Part shown: positions 1-12,235 of the stretch, one piece after another
Layout of the letters: each line of letters starts with the position of its first letter
Position numbering within the stretch: the first letter of the stretch is position 1
Source of the DNA: Corythucha ciliata
Taxonomy: Eukaryota; Arthropoda; Insecta; Hemiptera; Tingidae
NCBI GenBank assembly: GCA_038030265.1
Contig: CM075937.1
Span: 2,418,001-2,482,000, forward strand
Direction of reading: 5' to 3'
DNA: 64,000 nucleotides
Notes under the pieces: model-generated
What the model was told of the DNA's origin: nothing
Seen by the model: the letters and a program-made list of their open reading frames with translations, nothing else
Databases searched by the model: none
Program-made: the position numbers and the translations under genes

Positions 1-329
1 CCCTCTAACAGCGACATTCCTTTTCACTTATAATCGCCTCTTCATTCGTTATTCTATCGCTTCACTGCGCTAGAGTCTCTTGAATGATTGGAGCCGTCAC
101 CTAGCCTTCTTCGCAGGCTAATAACACTACCAGTTCCTTTTACTTTATTTAAAAACACCTTCCTGGGCAGGGGCGTAGCCAGCCCTTGACCAAGGGGTGG
201 GCAGAATATGTCGGACGTTATGGAAACTAGAGACTCCAACAAAAGAACTGGTAGCGCAATAAATCGTCAAATTCTTCCCCGGAAACAGAGTCTTCACAAA
301 AAAGGGTCGTAATCCATCAAAAACTAACA
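1..329. other. Non-coding AT-rich DNA with a transposon-terminus-like motif
   Basis: No convincing gene is present. Near 171-186 the sequence CAGGGGCGTAGCCAG resembles the terminus of hAT-type elements (5' CAGGGG). I could not find a matching inverted end with an 8-bp target duplication, so this is only a possible relic. Confidence 0.3.
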
Positions 330-1830
330 TCTTCATTCGGAAACTATCTTTTTTAGCCTTCTATTCCTGATTTTCTATCCAAAAACTGACAATTCTATTC
401 AGACTTTTGAGTTCCGGACATCGGGGCCAACTTTTTTTATTAGGTATAGGTTACACAAGGGTTACCTTATCACGATTTGCATAGGATTTCATGGGATGGG
501 GGGTAGATAACAGTCAATCTAAATATAACCTCTTTGGCTCCGATGTTGGCCTCCCCAGACTTTTTCTATTAACAGATAATTCAATTTTCCCGGAAATCGA
601 TACTTGTCACAGGGTGACCGACTTGTCATCAACGTCTTCTCTGAAAGACGTAAAAATTCAACATTTTTCAACCAAATAATAACAGGTTTTAACTCAAAAT
701 TGACGTTTTGTTAACAAAAAAACTGAATATTTCACTCTGTTGAATATTTTACTTCAAAACTGACGTTTCTACGCCAAAGACGAAGTGTTTACGAATAAAC
801 TAAAAATTTCACAGCACAACTTTCAAAATCCAAATATTTCCCCGAAAACCAAAAATGGCAGGTTCTGACCCAAAACGAATGATCTTAATTACAATTAACA
901 GACCACTCAGTACTAAAAACTGCCGATTTTACCCTTCAATTGGCGATTTTAGTAAAAACAAAACAAAACAAAAAACCCCTACAATTCCAGGCCAAAGCTG
1001 ACATGCCGCCTCCCCTCCAAATGAAGAAGCTACCACAAAACTGGCGACTTTAACCTAAAACTAAACTTTACTGTTTCATTTCAAAAACCAATATCTTACA
1101 CCCGAAACGACAATTTTCCCTCAAAATTAGATAATTTACTCCAAAACTGACAATGTCACACTTTAACTCAAGTTTTCCTCAAAACAGGTGATTTTAGGCC
1201 ATTCTGCCTTGAAAACAGGTTATTTCACAAAGAAACAAATCAAAAAACAAAAACAAACAAAAAACATTTCATCGAAAATGTGTCGATTTTATACCAATAC
1301 AGACGATTTCACGCCAAAGCTGACATGTGGCGCCATAACTGATGACGTTAATGCAAAACTGGTCATTTTCGGCGCTCGGAATAGCTATTTTATCATTTTC
1401 AGGGTAGGAGTCACTTGTTCAGACATTTTTAGAGTTCGATTCGTCAGGTAATCCATTTCTAGAGCTCGTAAAGTAAATTCGGCAATTTTTAGGGTTCAAA
1501 TATAGTAATTTTAGCCATTTTAAAGACACGAATCGTCAGTTTTGCCATTTTAAGGGCTCAATTACCTAGTCCATCAAGCGAAGGCCATGAAGTTTGACCA
1601 TTCCTGGTGCGCAAATTGTCGATTTTGCCATTTTCAGGGAAGAAATCATCTTTTTAGGCATTTCAAGGGCACGTGAAGTCATTTCGGCCTTTTTCAGGAC
1701 CTGATTAGTGCGTCAAGCCAAAAGCGCGCATTATGGTCATATTTGGCTCAAGAATGGCCGGTCTGATCAAATTTAGCGCACGAATGGTCGATTTAGCTAC
1801 TTTCGGGCATCTCCTTTTCCAACCGTCCGC
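330..1830. repeat. Degenerate short-period repeat tract, family II
   Basis: About 1.5 kb made of loosely repeated phrases about 30-40 bases long, such as 'caaaactgacaattt' in the first half and 'attttcagggc...gtcattttngcc' in the second. The phrases recur dozens of times with heavy drift. The same family appears in reverse-complement sense at 26,150-26,960. The orientation of the phrase changes inside the tract, giving a weak fold-back character. There is no coding support. It is probably the interior of decayed non-autonomous elements rather than a classic satellite. Confidence 0.6.
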
Positions 1831-1924
1831 CCCAAATTAAATCACATGTTGATGGGGAGGACGGGTGGAAACAAACAGTGATAGTGACATTAAAAAGTTA
1901 TAGAACAGACCCTTAATAGTAATT

Positions 1925-2035
1925 TAAGTGACAAAATCACTGGTTTTTGTCACAGTGACTGCACAGCCACCGGAGATATTTGTCACTGTGACCGACAAAA
2001 GCTGTCACGTCACACCTCTAGATGTGACCACGCGT
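1925..2035. repeat. Small inverted repeat (possible MITE relic)
   Basis: 'TTTTGTCACAGTGAC' at about 1,946-1,960 is mirrored by 'GTCACTGTGACCGACAAAA' at about 1,982-2,000, and further GTCAC/GTGAC words flank both. This gives a short imperfect hairpin. It may be a miniature element or a relic, but its ends are not defined. Confidence 0.35.
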
Positions 2036-2224
2036 ATCAGTTGTATGAAAAATCGACGTTTTTGTGACGTCTACCTCCTGTACTATACATTTTCGACGTT
2101 GGTTAAACGAGATAAAAGTGTAATACAAGCTTTTTGGTCCATATTACGTCATAATCAAGTCCCTAATTGTATGTTATTTGAACTATCCTATTTTCGACGT
2201 CGGAAGTACTAGAGAATTGGTCGC

Positions 2225-2585
2225 TAGTCGGAAATCTCTACAACTGTGCTTGCGTTACTGTAGTTGGAGCTTAACTGTGGTTTGGAGGTTCTAAGTGTGG
2301 TTAGAGCTTACTGTAGTTGGAGGATTGCTGCGATTGGATCTTTGCTGTGATTAGACCTTTGCTGTGGACGGACCTTTGATGTGGTCGAACCATTACTGTG
2401 CGGTTGGGACGTTACTGAGGTTGAAGCTTAATTGTGGTTTGGTGGTTCCAACTATGTTTACAGCTTTTTTTAGTTTGAGAATGTCAGTGAGTGGACCTTT
2501 GCTGTGGATTGGTTTGGAGTTTTGATGTGTTTGGGCCTTCTTTGTGGTTTTGTAGTTTGGCTGTGGTTGGAGCTTCATTATTTTT
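2225..2585 (+). repeat. Degenerate short-period repeat tract, family III
   Basis: Phrases of the form 'TTGCTGTGGTTGGACC' and 'CTTACTGTAGTTGGAG' recur about every 19-24 bases through this stretch, with substitutions. It is T/G-rich on the + strand and lies next to family I. No protein reading is supported. Confidence 0.5.
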
Positions 2586-2839
2586 GGATGTCGGCCTGTC
2601 GTGGGAGAGCGAGAGGAGCTCACACGTCAAGCGAGACACTAAAACAGCGTTGTGATGGTGCTGGGGTCCGACCACCATCAACTGGCCTCGTGTGCGGCGT
2701 TAAAATTAAAGAAGCGCCACTCGAACCACTTTTTTTGAAGCGCCTCCGTTTGAAGTGACTCCGTGTGCGTATCCCCATTCAATTTAAGGTTCCGCTATTC
2801 CACCCGTGCGTGCTTATGCCCTTAGCAATGAACTAATTC

Positions 2840-3330
2840 TCAATTGATTCAAGTGATTCAGCGCTTTTTATCAATTTTAGCAGTGTTTCGGCGCTTTTTC
2901 TTAATTTTAGCATCAGTGAATTAACTATGCATTCACAATTAGGTACGAACTATTGCTTTTTCTTCATTTTAGCAGTGAATTATTGGCAATATATTCAAAT
3001 TTAGCCTCGAATTAGCGCTTTCTCTCCATTCTAGCAGAGACAGGCAATTTTATCACTTTTATCACATTTGGCCAAGAATTATAGCGCTTTGCTCCATATT
3101 AGTTAGCGAATTGGTGATGTATTCACAAATAGCAACGAACTAGCATTTTATCTTAATTTTAGCAGCGAAACGCTTTCTCTCAATTTAAGTCATGAAAATG
3201 CCTCCAGAAATCGCGAATTGGCGTTATTTACTCAATCTTAGCTTTAAATTAGCGCTTTTTCTCAATTTTTAGTGGCGAATTAGGACTTTTTCTTAATTTT
3301 CAAATCGCAAATAGCTCTAATCACATAAAC
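2840..3330. repeat. Degenerate short-period repeat tract, family I (T-rich sense)
   Basis: Repeated phrase close to CTCAATTTTAGCCGCGAAT followed by TAGCGCTTTTT, a period of roughly 30-33 bases and strongly diverged. The same family fills 29,940-31,250, 31,850-33,320, 34,860-37,330, 45,290-47,300, 51,460-52,160 and 59,870-61,990. Here it is in the T-rich sense only. Confidence 0.65.
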
Positions 3331-5325
3331 GCTAAAACCACAAGGCGTTCCCCTTAACGGCGTTCCCCTTAACGGCGTTCATTGCACTCACCTGAAAAAA
3401 AAAAAAAGTGTAATCGTGCTTACCACAGAAAACTCTAACCACCATCAAACCATGGAAAATTTTCGATTGGACCCCACCGAGTTTGGGCCTTTCACCGCTT
3501 CCAGATTAGCCCTTTGGTCCAATTAATTCAGTTGATAGGCCCTTGTGTCTTCAAATAGTGCAGATTGGCCCATTTAGGCGCTCAGTTGTCGATCTGTACA
3601 TATTGAACCCCCCCCCCCCCTCTGTACCATATAATGTACATCTCCGAGCGAAGAGCCTTGGCTATCTGGAAACTCTTTAAGGGAGGGACAGCTGCGCCCT
3701 CCATTGCCTCCCTTTGGCGACGCCCAAACACAGGTTGAGGTGACAGAATATTACCGTTGACGATCAAAGATTCCCGAATATGCCGATGACTTCCAGATAT
3801 TTCGATGTCGAATCAACGTGGAATCGCGGGAAATTTTTGACGCGATGTCGACTCGTTTTTTGATCGTTCATCGACTCGATGAATGACGAGGTTATGAGGG
3901 GGGGGGATAGTCAACCTGTCCCCCCCCCCCCCCCCCGACAATTTTTTTTTCTGGGTACGCGCCTGTCTCTAACCGATGGCCGATGGCAGCAAAACTCGAC
4001 AGCGAAAACATGATTTATGACTTTCATTTCCAGAATAATAATAGGTATATTTTTTTTTCTTGTCTCTCTTTCTTTCTGTCTAGCGGGTTTTCCCATTAAT
4101 AGCTGGAAGTTGAATGTTTAGCCGGCGCAAGTAAGTGGGACAAGTAGGGAGTCGAAGGGAAACGTTTAAAAGTTTAGCAAACTTCTGGTTGGTAATTAGT
4201 TCGAAAGGCTGTTCCCCGCTTTGTGTATGTGGGGTTAAAAAGGGTTGCAGGCTGAATGGAGATATTGACGAGAGAGAGAGAGAGATAGAGGGAGTGAGAG
4301 AGTTATAGAGGGATCCAGTAAGTGAACGATAAAGAGAAGGCTAGTGAAGAATTGGTAATAGATAAGAAAATGGAGCGAGAGTGCAGGGAATGAATGAGTG
4401 CTGGGTGGTAAAGGGATGTTCATGACACTTGAGATTTTCCTGAAAGAAAGTTGTGCTTAATCGGATTCCTCCCTAACTTCACCTCTAATTTGATACAACT
4501 CCTGAATATTTGCCTTTCTTAACGATGGCGCTGGTGCCTTGTGGGTCACCTAACTAGCCCGCGTTACAAATTGATTAACGAGGCCGCTTAAACTTATCCA
4601 CGCTCTGGATTTCCGCTCAGACAGCGGATAGGTCCGGCTGCCTTCCCGACCAAGTTGATGCCACATCCTCCTCCCTCATAATTATAATAAAGGATATTTA
4701 TGGAAAATGTATACCTATACATGTTATACATATACAGGTTTTTGGTCCTGCTTTATTTAAAATGTGCAAATTTTAAATATGCACATTTAAAATTAATCAC
4801 TATACGTCTGGAGTTGAAAAATAAATAAATAAGAATAAAAACACAGCATTAAAGACAGTATTTTACACCCGTGCCCTTCCGTCTTAAAAATAAGGGGCGA
4901 GTCGTCCACCTTTTGAGCCTCTAACGGTTTTTTTTTTTTTTCTGAAATATCGGTTATCTCAAAGGTTTATTTAGGATATCATTTACTCTTTTCCTCAAAG
5001 GTAAACTGGTATACGTAATACTTTTGAATTTATACTCGTGGGATGGGTGTGAAATGCTTACTTCCTATACGTGTGAAAACTAAAGCCTGGATTTCACCAA
5101 ACCACACGAGTAAAAATACTGCAGGGTGTTCGCGTCAACCTTCTTACTGTTTGTAGTTGCGTAATTGTTTAAAATATGCCCCAAGCGAAATGAATGACAA
5201 AATGATTCAAATTTCGATTTCCCTTACAAACGACCCTTAGCAACAACGAAAGTACTAAGTATTGCGTAAGCAGTGCAATGGATGAGTGAATACACTATAA
5301 ATCTTGATTTTTCGTAACGAAAGAG
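3331..5325. other. Non-coding stretch with homopolymers and a GA-rich run
   Basis: No gene seen. It holds poly-C runs near 3,610-3,622 and 3,920-3,936, a GA-rich purine tract at about 4,268-4,315, and a poly-T run near 4,929-4,941. The apparent short ORFs are low-complexity or chance. Confidence 0.6.
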
Positions 5326-5465
5326 TAGAGAGATTTTGCAAACAGTTCCGCTAACGCTAACGTTAACGCTATTCACATTTCAACCAACGAAATGTTCACG
5401 ACCTTAGCAACGCGTACACAAAAATTAACTTTAGCGTTTATGGGACTGGTTGCAAAATCTCTCTA
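5326..5465. mobile_element. Hairpin MITE-like element, 140 bp
   Basis: The left end TAGAGAGATTTTGCA (5,326-5,340) is the exact reverse complement of the right end TGCAAAATCTCTCTA (5,451-5,465). The similarity continues imperfectly inward for about 20 more bases (CGCTAA against TTAGCG). No protein is encoded. A clear target duplication is not visible. It is a candidate miniature inverted-repeat element. Confidence 0.6.
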
Positions 5466-5829
5466 GGAGTTATTGCATAGCCGTCTGACGCTTAACGTTA
5501 ACGGTTATGTGACGTCACCATAAGCGTAGCCGTTTGTGTCGGTAGAAAAAGAGTTATTGCAAATAATAGTTGCGCTAAAATATGAACACATGGTAGGGCA
5601 TATGTTAAAACAATAAGACCACGGTCAAATAGACACTCAAAAAATCACTTTATTTTTTGACAGTGCTCTCCTACATGATATCAACTTCCCGAAATAATAG
5701 CTTTTGCCGCGTTACTTATCTTTTTTCAATGCTAGCAACATCGTCCCTTTTCTTTTGTAATTAAAAAATGTTTCTTAAAGATTCAAACGATTTGGCGGTT
5801 TTCTGGTTCGTGTGTGACATGTTCCCTGT

Positions 5830-5899
<70 letters not shown>
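5830..5899 (+). repeat. (TAA)n microsatellite at the 5' edge of LINE E1
   Basis: About 23 uninterrupted TAA units that end exactly where the conserved 5' leader of element E1 begins. A second (TAA)n tract sits in the same position at the 5' edge of E3. I-type LINEs end in TAA repeats, so this is either the tail of an older upstream copy or a preferred target. Confidence 0.9.
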
Positions 5900-6280
5900 T
5901 CCCCTGTGGGTGGGGGTGGAGGAGTTAGAATACACCCACCGTATCCTCTGCGTGTCGTAAAAGGCTACTAAAAGAGGCGGGGAGGTGGACCCGTTAGCCA
6001 CGTAAGGCAGCCGCCTAAGGGAGACAACCCCTACAGAAAAACTACAGTACACTAACATGCACCCAGTACACACCAAAGCTAACACGAATCCTACACACAC
6101 TGACACAGCTACATACACAAACACAGTACTCACCCTAGGGTTACGCTTTCCTAGGAGCCTCTGAAACCCAGGCGCGTCTGTTTCCACATTGGGCGGCGAC
6201 CTGGTCAGCGTCTGGTCCTCATGTTAGAGGCGGCTGTTGGCAAACCTGGCAGGAGGTATAAAATGCTTTTCAAAATCATA

Positions 6281-8451
6281 ATGGCTGATACAAATAAAAA
6301 AAAAGCCGGACTGATTAACGATAACCCGGGGGGAAGTCAGGCCCTCCCCGGCGACCTACGCATTAACCCGGAATCTCAAAAGGAAAATGGCAATGACAAG
6401 GATGGTAGGGGGTCGGCCTCTACCCATTCTCCGAGCACAAATAATAATAAATCGATTGGACCGAACTCTGGTAATCCAGAGCGAAGTCAGAAAGTCAAGA
6501 GTGACAATGTCGAGAGTATGGGGGAAAAATCGGGGAACCCTAAGGTCACCTACGTGCCAAGGTACACCGTTGTTGATCAGGAGAGGACACAATCCGGAAA
6601 ACAAGGCGAGGGGAGTGAAGGAGAGTCGGTCTCCTCAGATTCCCTGAGCCAGAGGGTTGCAGGAACACCCTCACGAGCGGAGAGTTTAGTAGATTATATT
6701 GTCAGAACTCCGTATTTAGACAAGAGATTAAAAAAAGTAATGGACCTGCGAAAGAATGAACGGCAGGATAGTGTAGATGAGTCCAGCAATATGGACAGTG
6801 ATAATCAGACTGTGGAAAGTGATGTGCAGATAGGAGGAGTGAGAAAAAGGAAGGAATTCACAATTGAACCATACGAACAGACTTCGCCGCCGAGAAAAAC
6901 CCGAAGAAGGCTGCAAAATTCGCCGGGTAAAACAAGAAAAGAAAAAGAGGGGAAGCAAAGTTCCATGGCGTGGGAAAGTACAAGAAAAAAGGTAGAAGAA
7001 TGTTGGGACCGGTTCGTCACAATTCGAGGTACGGATAGTTCTTTTGAGAAAGTCTCTCCATTTTTCATCGCAAAAGAAATTGACAAGGCGATTGGAAGAG
7101 TCAAAAGTGTAAAGAAAACTGCAAACGGGAATCTGTTAGTGGAAGTATTGACAAAGGATCAGAGTGAGAAACTTAGAGAACTAGTCAAGTTTGGAGAGAT
7201 TACGGTGGAAACGAAAGCACCAGAGGCGCTCAATACTGTTAGAGGAGTAATATCCTCTAAAGATCTCAAATATGCAATTGAAGAAGAAATAAGTGAATTC
7301 CTTGAGCCATTTAATGTAACCTCGGTTAAATGCATGACGCGGAAAGTCAACGGTGCGATAGAGAAACTGGGAACTGTGGTCTTAACATTCAAGGGAAAAC
7401 AATTACCAGAAGTGATCGAAGTAGCTTATCAGAAGTTCAAGGTCAGACCATACATTAATATGCCTCTCCGTTGTTTTAAATGTCAAAAATTTGGACATGT
7501 TTCGCACTTATGTAAGGTGACGAGGCCAGTATGCCATTGCGGTAGTTCGCATGAACAAGACGTAGAGTGCATGGGTCCCCCAAAATGCGTTAACTGTGAG
7601 GGTCCTCACTATGCTAGTGACCGAAGATGTCCAGCATTCGTCTTCGAAATGAAAGTGCAGAAGGTGAAGGCAGAGATGAATTTTAGCTATTTTCAGGCAA
7701 GATCCTACGTGCAAAGCAGTGCGTCTCTTAAAGAGGGTGTAACGTACCTTGACAAAGCCAAAAGTCATGTAGGTAGTAGAGGTAAAATGCCAGAACGAGC
7801 TTTTACCGTGAAGGACCGCATCCCGGAAATCCGATGCTCTTTACAATCCGCGAAAGTGCATGGAGAAGGGGGAGTTAGGGATGGAGGCTCAACATCTACG
7901 CAAAGAGTGGAGAGTTCTGCACCTTCCCCTTACGCTTTGCCAGAATCAATTCGAACCAGGGCGATTACAGTTAATGATCTGGAAGCAGAGTTAACAAAGA
8001 AACCGCAGTTTGTTCTCTCTAGACAGCAGATTCTGCGCAATTAATGCAGAAACAAACTCAAGAGAGAGCAGCTAGTGAGAACGTACTGGGTCCTCAGCAT
8101 GATGGTGGGAGTAATGAGATTGCCACCCAGGTAGTAAAGGAAAAATTGAGTGAAGGATATGTGTGCGAAAAAGAACAAAGGAACAAATGGGAAACCATGG
8201 ACGGTAAAAGTGGCGAGCCACGTATGGCAAATAGCCCGCAGGATAATACAGGAATGGAACAGAATAAAGATAAGGAAACAACGGAGAAAGAAGGAGTCAG
8301 TATGCTGGAAGATGGAGCCTCATTCCTCGGTAGTGAAGAAGGGACATCCACAGATGCTGGCGACAGTCAAGAGAAACGCCCCAAAGGATGGGTAAAGGGA
8401 AGGAAACGGGGCTCATGGAAAGAGCAAAGGAAAAAAGAAAGAAGGAAGTAA
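6281..8451 (+). pseudogene. E1 ORF1: gag-like nucleic-acid-binding protein, frameshifted
   Basis: This is the RNA-binding ORF1 protein of a LINE, which coats the element RNA. The start at 6,281 (MADTNKKKAGL) is chosen because E3 has the matching MAENISKKAGL; the frame is open further upstream to 6,221. The N-terminal half is acidic/basic and low-complexity. A central folded region lies near 6,990-7,450. A zinc-knuckle cluster follows: CFKCQKFGHVSHLC (first Cys at 7,472), a second Cys/His group (CHCGSSHEQDVEC) and a third, CVNCEGPHYASDRRC (from 7,586). The frame stops at 8,042-8,044 and resumes in another frame from about 8,020, running to 8,451, so one frameshift separates the conserved basic tail PKGWVKGRKRGSWKEQRK. 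That tail is shared with E2 and E3, which supports the joined gene model. It is inactive as it stands. Confidence 0.82.
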
Positions 8452-8492
8452 AATATATAAAAAGTCATATAGCAAAAATAGCCTACAAAAAC

Positions 8493-11400
8493 ATGAATAC
8501 AAATAATAACAATGAATTCGATAGAGTTGATCATAAGCCCCGATATAATTATCTCTTACAATGGAACTTGAGAGGGTTCCACAGTCGGTCAGATGAGCTT
8601 CGTCACATCATTGGAGTATACGACCCATTGATCCTGGCGTTGCAGGAGACTCATTTTTCGGTGGATAAAGTGGCAGAGTTGCCGGGATATGAGTTGTTCC
8701 ACAAATCGTGTCCAATCGCGGATGGTGGAAGACGGCATGGAGGGGTGGCTTTATATTGCAAGAAGTTCATACCATGTGAGGATGTCACTCCCGGGACACA
8801 ACTGCAAGCAATTGCAATCCGAGTGAAAGTGCCCTGTACACTAACAGTTTGTTCACTTTACTTGCCTGACAACCACTGGGCATTGCAAGACCTAAGGCAT
8901 CTTGTAGTGTCGCTTCCCACGCCGTTTCTCATCTTGACAGACGCAAATGTTCATAATACATTGTGGGGCTCAAGGCGAACTACTAGCCACGGTAGTATCT
9001 TGGAATCTCTCATCGACGAGTTGAATTTGGCCACGCTCAATGATGGCAGGCCAACACATTTTGCTGTGGGGACAGGCACATTTGATGCAATTGATCTCAG
9101 CATTGCTAGTCAATCGCTGGTCTCTGAGTTTGATTGGGTGGTTCTTCCGGAGCTGCATCAATCGGACCACTATCCCATTTTACTGAAACACAGCAGCAGC
9201 AGAACTGAATGTGACGGCATGGAGAGGTGGGATACTTCCCATGCGGACTGGGATGGTTACACAAACTCATTGGACTTACCTGAACCAACGGGAAATTTCG
9301 ACGATGACGTTCAAAATTACACCAATGCCATTCTGCAAGCTGCTCGCAGAAATGTTCCTCGGACGAGGAGAGGGAGAGGCTCCAGGGCAGGAGTTCCGTG
9401 GTGGGATCCTGAAATAAAGCAGGTGAATAGGATGAAGAAGAATAAGTTCAACCATTATAAAAGGCACCCAACAATTGAAAATTTAATTCAGTTTAAAAAA
9501 CTAAGAGCTCGCGAGAGGTATTTGAAGCAGAGGGCTAAAAAAAAGTCGTGGGAAGAGTATGTGAAATCTATTAATTCTAATACGCCGAGTGCACATGTAT
9601 GGGCAAGGATTAAAACTCTCAAGGGAAAACCTTCCAATTCAGCGCCAGTATATATTATTAGCAGCATAGGTGACAAAGTTCTAGATGATGAAAAGGAAAT
9701 AGCCAACGAATATGCCGATCACTATGAAAACACCACAGCTACCCACGAGAAATTCGACAAAGCTTGGACGAACAGTCGAGACAAAATATTTTGTTCAATA
9801 CAGACGAAGTAAAAGATTAAAACGTTCCTTCCACTTTTAGCGAGCTGGAACGGGCTATAGAGAGTCTTGCCGGTAAAAAATCCCCTGGGATTGATGATGT
9901 CCCTAATGAGTTATTAATGAAATTGTCTCGTCAAAATAAAGGGAAAGTGCTGCAGCTATACAATAACCTCTGGTCGGAGGGGCAGTACCCAACGTCTTGG
10001 AAAGAAGCTGTTATCGTGCCTGTCTTAAAACCAGGAAAGGACCCTCAAAAGGTATCTAGCTACCGTCCTATCTCTCTTACATGTTGTATGGGGAAGCTGT
10101 ATGAGAGTCTAGTTAATTACCGACTAGTAAGAGTTCTAGAGAGAGAAAAATTGTTGAATAAATATCAAACAGGTTTTAGGCCAGGGCACTCTACCGAGGA
10201 CCAGCTTGTTTACTTGGAGCAGTACATTCAGGAGGCGTTTTTGCAAAGGGACCATGTGACCACAGTTTTCTTTGATATTAGGAATGCCTTCGATAAAGTG
10301 TTTCGAGTCGGAGTACTGAAACAGTTAGACCAGTGGAACTTCAAGGGTGAACTACCCCGCGTTGTCCAAAGCTTTCTTGAGCACCGTAGTTTTGTTGTCC
10401 GAGTTGGTAACTCTCTCTCGACAAGCCGCTTTCAGGAGAATGGAATACCTCAAGGATCAGTTTTGAGTGTGACCATATTCTTGATAGCGATTAATCAATT
10501 AACTAATAATCTTCCAAGAAACGTTCATGCATCGATGTATGCCGATGACTTGGCAATATTCCATAGACACAAACTTGATTCAGATGGTACCAACACTTTA
10601 CAGATAGCGATAGACCAGCTTGTAGAGAATGCTGCTTACTGTGGTCTCACTTTCTCGGATGAAAAAACAGTTGCAGTACACTTTTGTAGACTCAGGACGC
10701 CTCACAGCAATCCCTCTTTGTCTCTGCAGAACAAAGAAATCCAATTCAAGCAGGATAACAAATTTTTAGGACTGTTTTTTGACAACCAGCTAAGATGGGA
10801 AAGGCATATAAATGAGACTGTTGCTAAATGTCAAAAGTCAATAAGGTTGCTAAAGATGTTATCTAACCATAGATGGGGTTCCGACAGAGACTTATTGTTG
10901 AGAATCTTCGATAGCCTAATTAAAGCTAAAATAGACTACGGATCAGTAGCTTACGGCTCTGCAAGAAAATCAAGACTGGTGCCTCTGAGCCGCATCTATC
11001 ATTTGGGTCTGCGAATGGCTATAGGAGCCTTCCGAACAACACCAGTAAATGATCTATTTGTTCTTTCTGCACATTTACCACTTGAACACCATCGTAACTA
11101 CATAAATCTCAAGTACGCCATAAAAATTAAACGAAATCCGGATCACTTTATGCATAATACCATTTTTGACGAGAGCAGGGTGGAAGGGTATTCATCGCAA
11201 GTTACACGCACGAGACCCTACTCAGTGCGACTCAAAGAAATTATGGCAAAACTTGAAATGCATCTGCCGTCAGTGTTAGAGAAAGAAAGCAACTCAATAT
11301 ATCCATGGTTACTCAGCGATGCATTTGTGGATTTAACGCTACAAATAGCGCAGAAAAAATTGTTGCCCTCGCGTGCCTTCGTAGCGCTTTTTAGACAAAC

Positions 11401-12235
11401 TCTGGAGAATTATCAGGGATACGAATGCATATACACAGGCGGTTCGAAGACGAGTATTGGAGTAGGCTTCGCCTGTTACATATCCCCAAATGAACATTAC
11501 TCTAGCATACTACCAAAATATACATCCGTTTATACAGCTGAACTCTACGGAATTCATCATGCGTTGAATTATTGTTCAAATAAAGTAACATGGAGTAAAT
11601 TTTTAATAATAAGTGACTCGCTCAGTTCACTACAAGCGCTGAAAAACAAATACACAACGGATGATATGATAAATACTATACACAATAAGCTGAAACTACT
11701 TGAAGGTAGGGGTAAAATAATACGTTTCCTGTGGGTGCCAAGCCACGTGGGCATACAAGGGAATGAACAGGTGGACCGGCTTGCGGCAGGAGCCGCATCC
11801 AGTGGAAATGAAGCTAGCTCCCTCCGGATAAGAGTGCAGGATGGAAAAATGAGATTAAAACAAATTATCTGGGATCGATGGCAGGAAGAATGGTCTGATT
11901 CGAGTTCAGAGTTAAAAGAGATTGTGCCAATTATTGGGGTAAAACAAAGTACTGCACTCCATAGCCGAAATGAATCGATAAAATTAGCACGGATCCAAAC
12001 GGGGCATAGCAGATTGACAAATGACTACCACCTAACAGGCCAGCGGCGACCATCTTGTACGCAGTGTAACTGCAGTCTCACGCTGAGACATATTATTCTA
12101 CAGTGCCCAGCTTACCAACAGCAAAGAGAACACTGTTTTGGCCGACAATTGCCTAACTATAAACACTTGTTGAGTTTGACCGATAATATCTTGAATGTAA
12201 TAAAGTTTTTTAAACAAATCGATTTGTATAAATCG
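8493..12235 (+). pseudogene. E1 ORF2: endonuclease-RT-RNase H polyprotein, broken
   Basis: This is the LINE replicase that nicks target DNA and reverse-transcribes the element RNA. The frame is open from 8,388, but the ATG at 8,493 is preferred because it lies beyond the ORF1 stop. The endonuclease (8,550-9,180) keeps QWNLRG, LQETHF, LTDANVH and SDHYPI. A frameshift near 9,785 moves the reading into the frame that leads to the RT, and an in-frame TAA near 9,817 follows; the frame is open again from 9,917. The RT shows YRPISLTCCMGK, FFDIRNAFDK, GIPQGSVLSV and YADD (Tyr codon at 10,538). The RNase H reads YTGGSK near 11,432, where the usual first catalytic Asp (TDGS in E3) is Gly. It keeps AELYGI and WVPSHVGIQGNE. 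A Cys/His tail (CTQCN...HIILQCP) follows. The frame then fuses into E2 gag. Confidence 0.88.

Larger units (their letters stand above)
5900..12235 (+). mobile_element. Non-LTR retrotransposon E1 (I-superfamily-like), degenerate
   Basis: Order: 5' leader (5,900-6,280), gag-like ORF1 with zinc knuckles, then ORF2 with APE-type endonuclease, reverse transcriptase and RNase H. The leader shares its opening with E3 (16,111 on): ATCCCCTGTGGG, then CGTGTCGTAA and GGCGGGGAGG. The 3' UTR and (TAA)n tail are missing: at about 12,235 the sequence runs directly into the gag region of a second element. A frameshift near 8,020-8,044, a frameshift near 9,785 and a stop near 9,817 show that it is no longer autonomous. 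The RNase H plus gag layout fits the I superfamily; the exact clade would need a phylogeny. Confidence 0.88.

Noticed and set aside
172..3960. A single hAT-like element from CAGGGGCGTAGCC to a GGGTACGCGCCTG end
   Set aside because: The ends match poorly and the flanking 8-mers do not agree.
5783..6187. Open minus-strand frame with a long Tyr run across the (TAA)n tract
   Set aside because: Product of reading the microsatellite; no codon structure beyond it.
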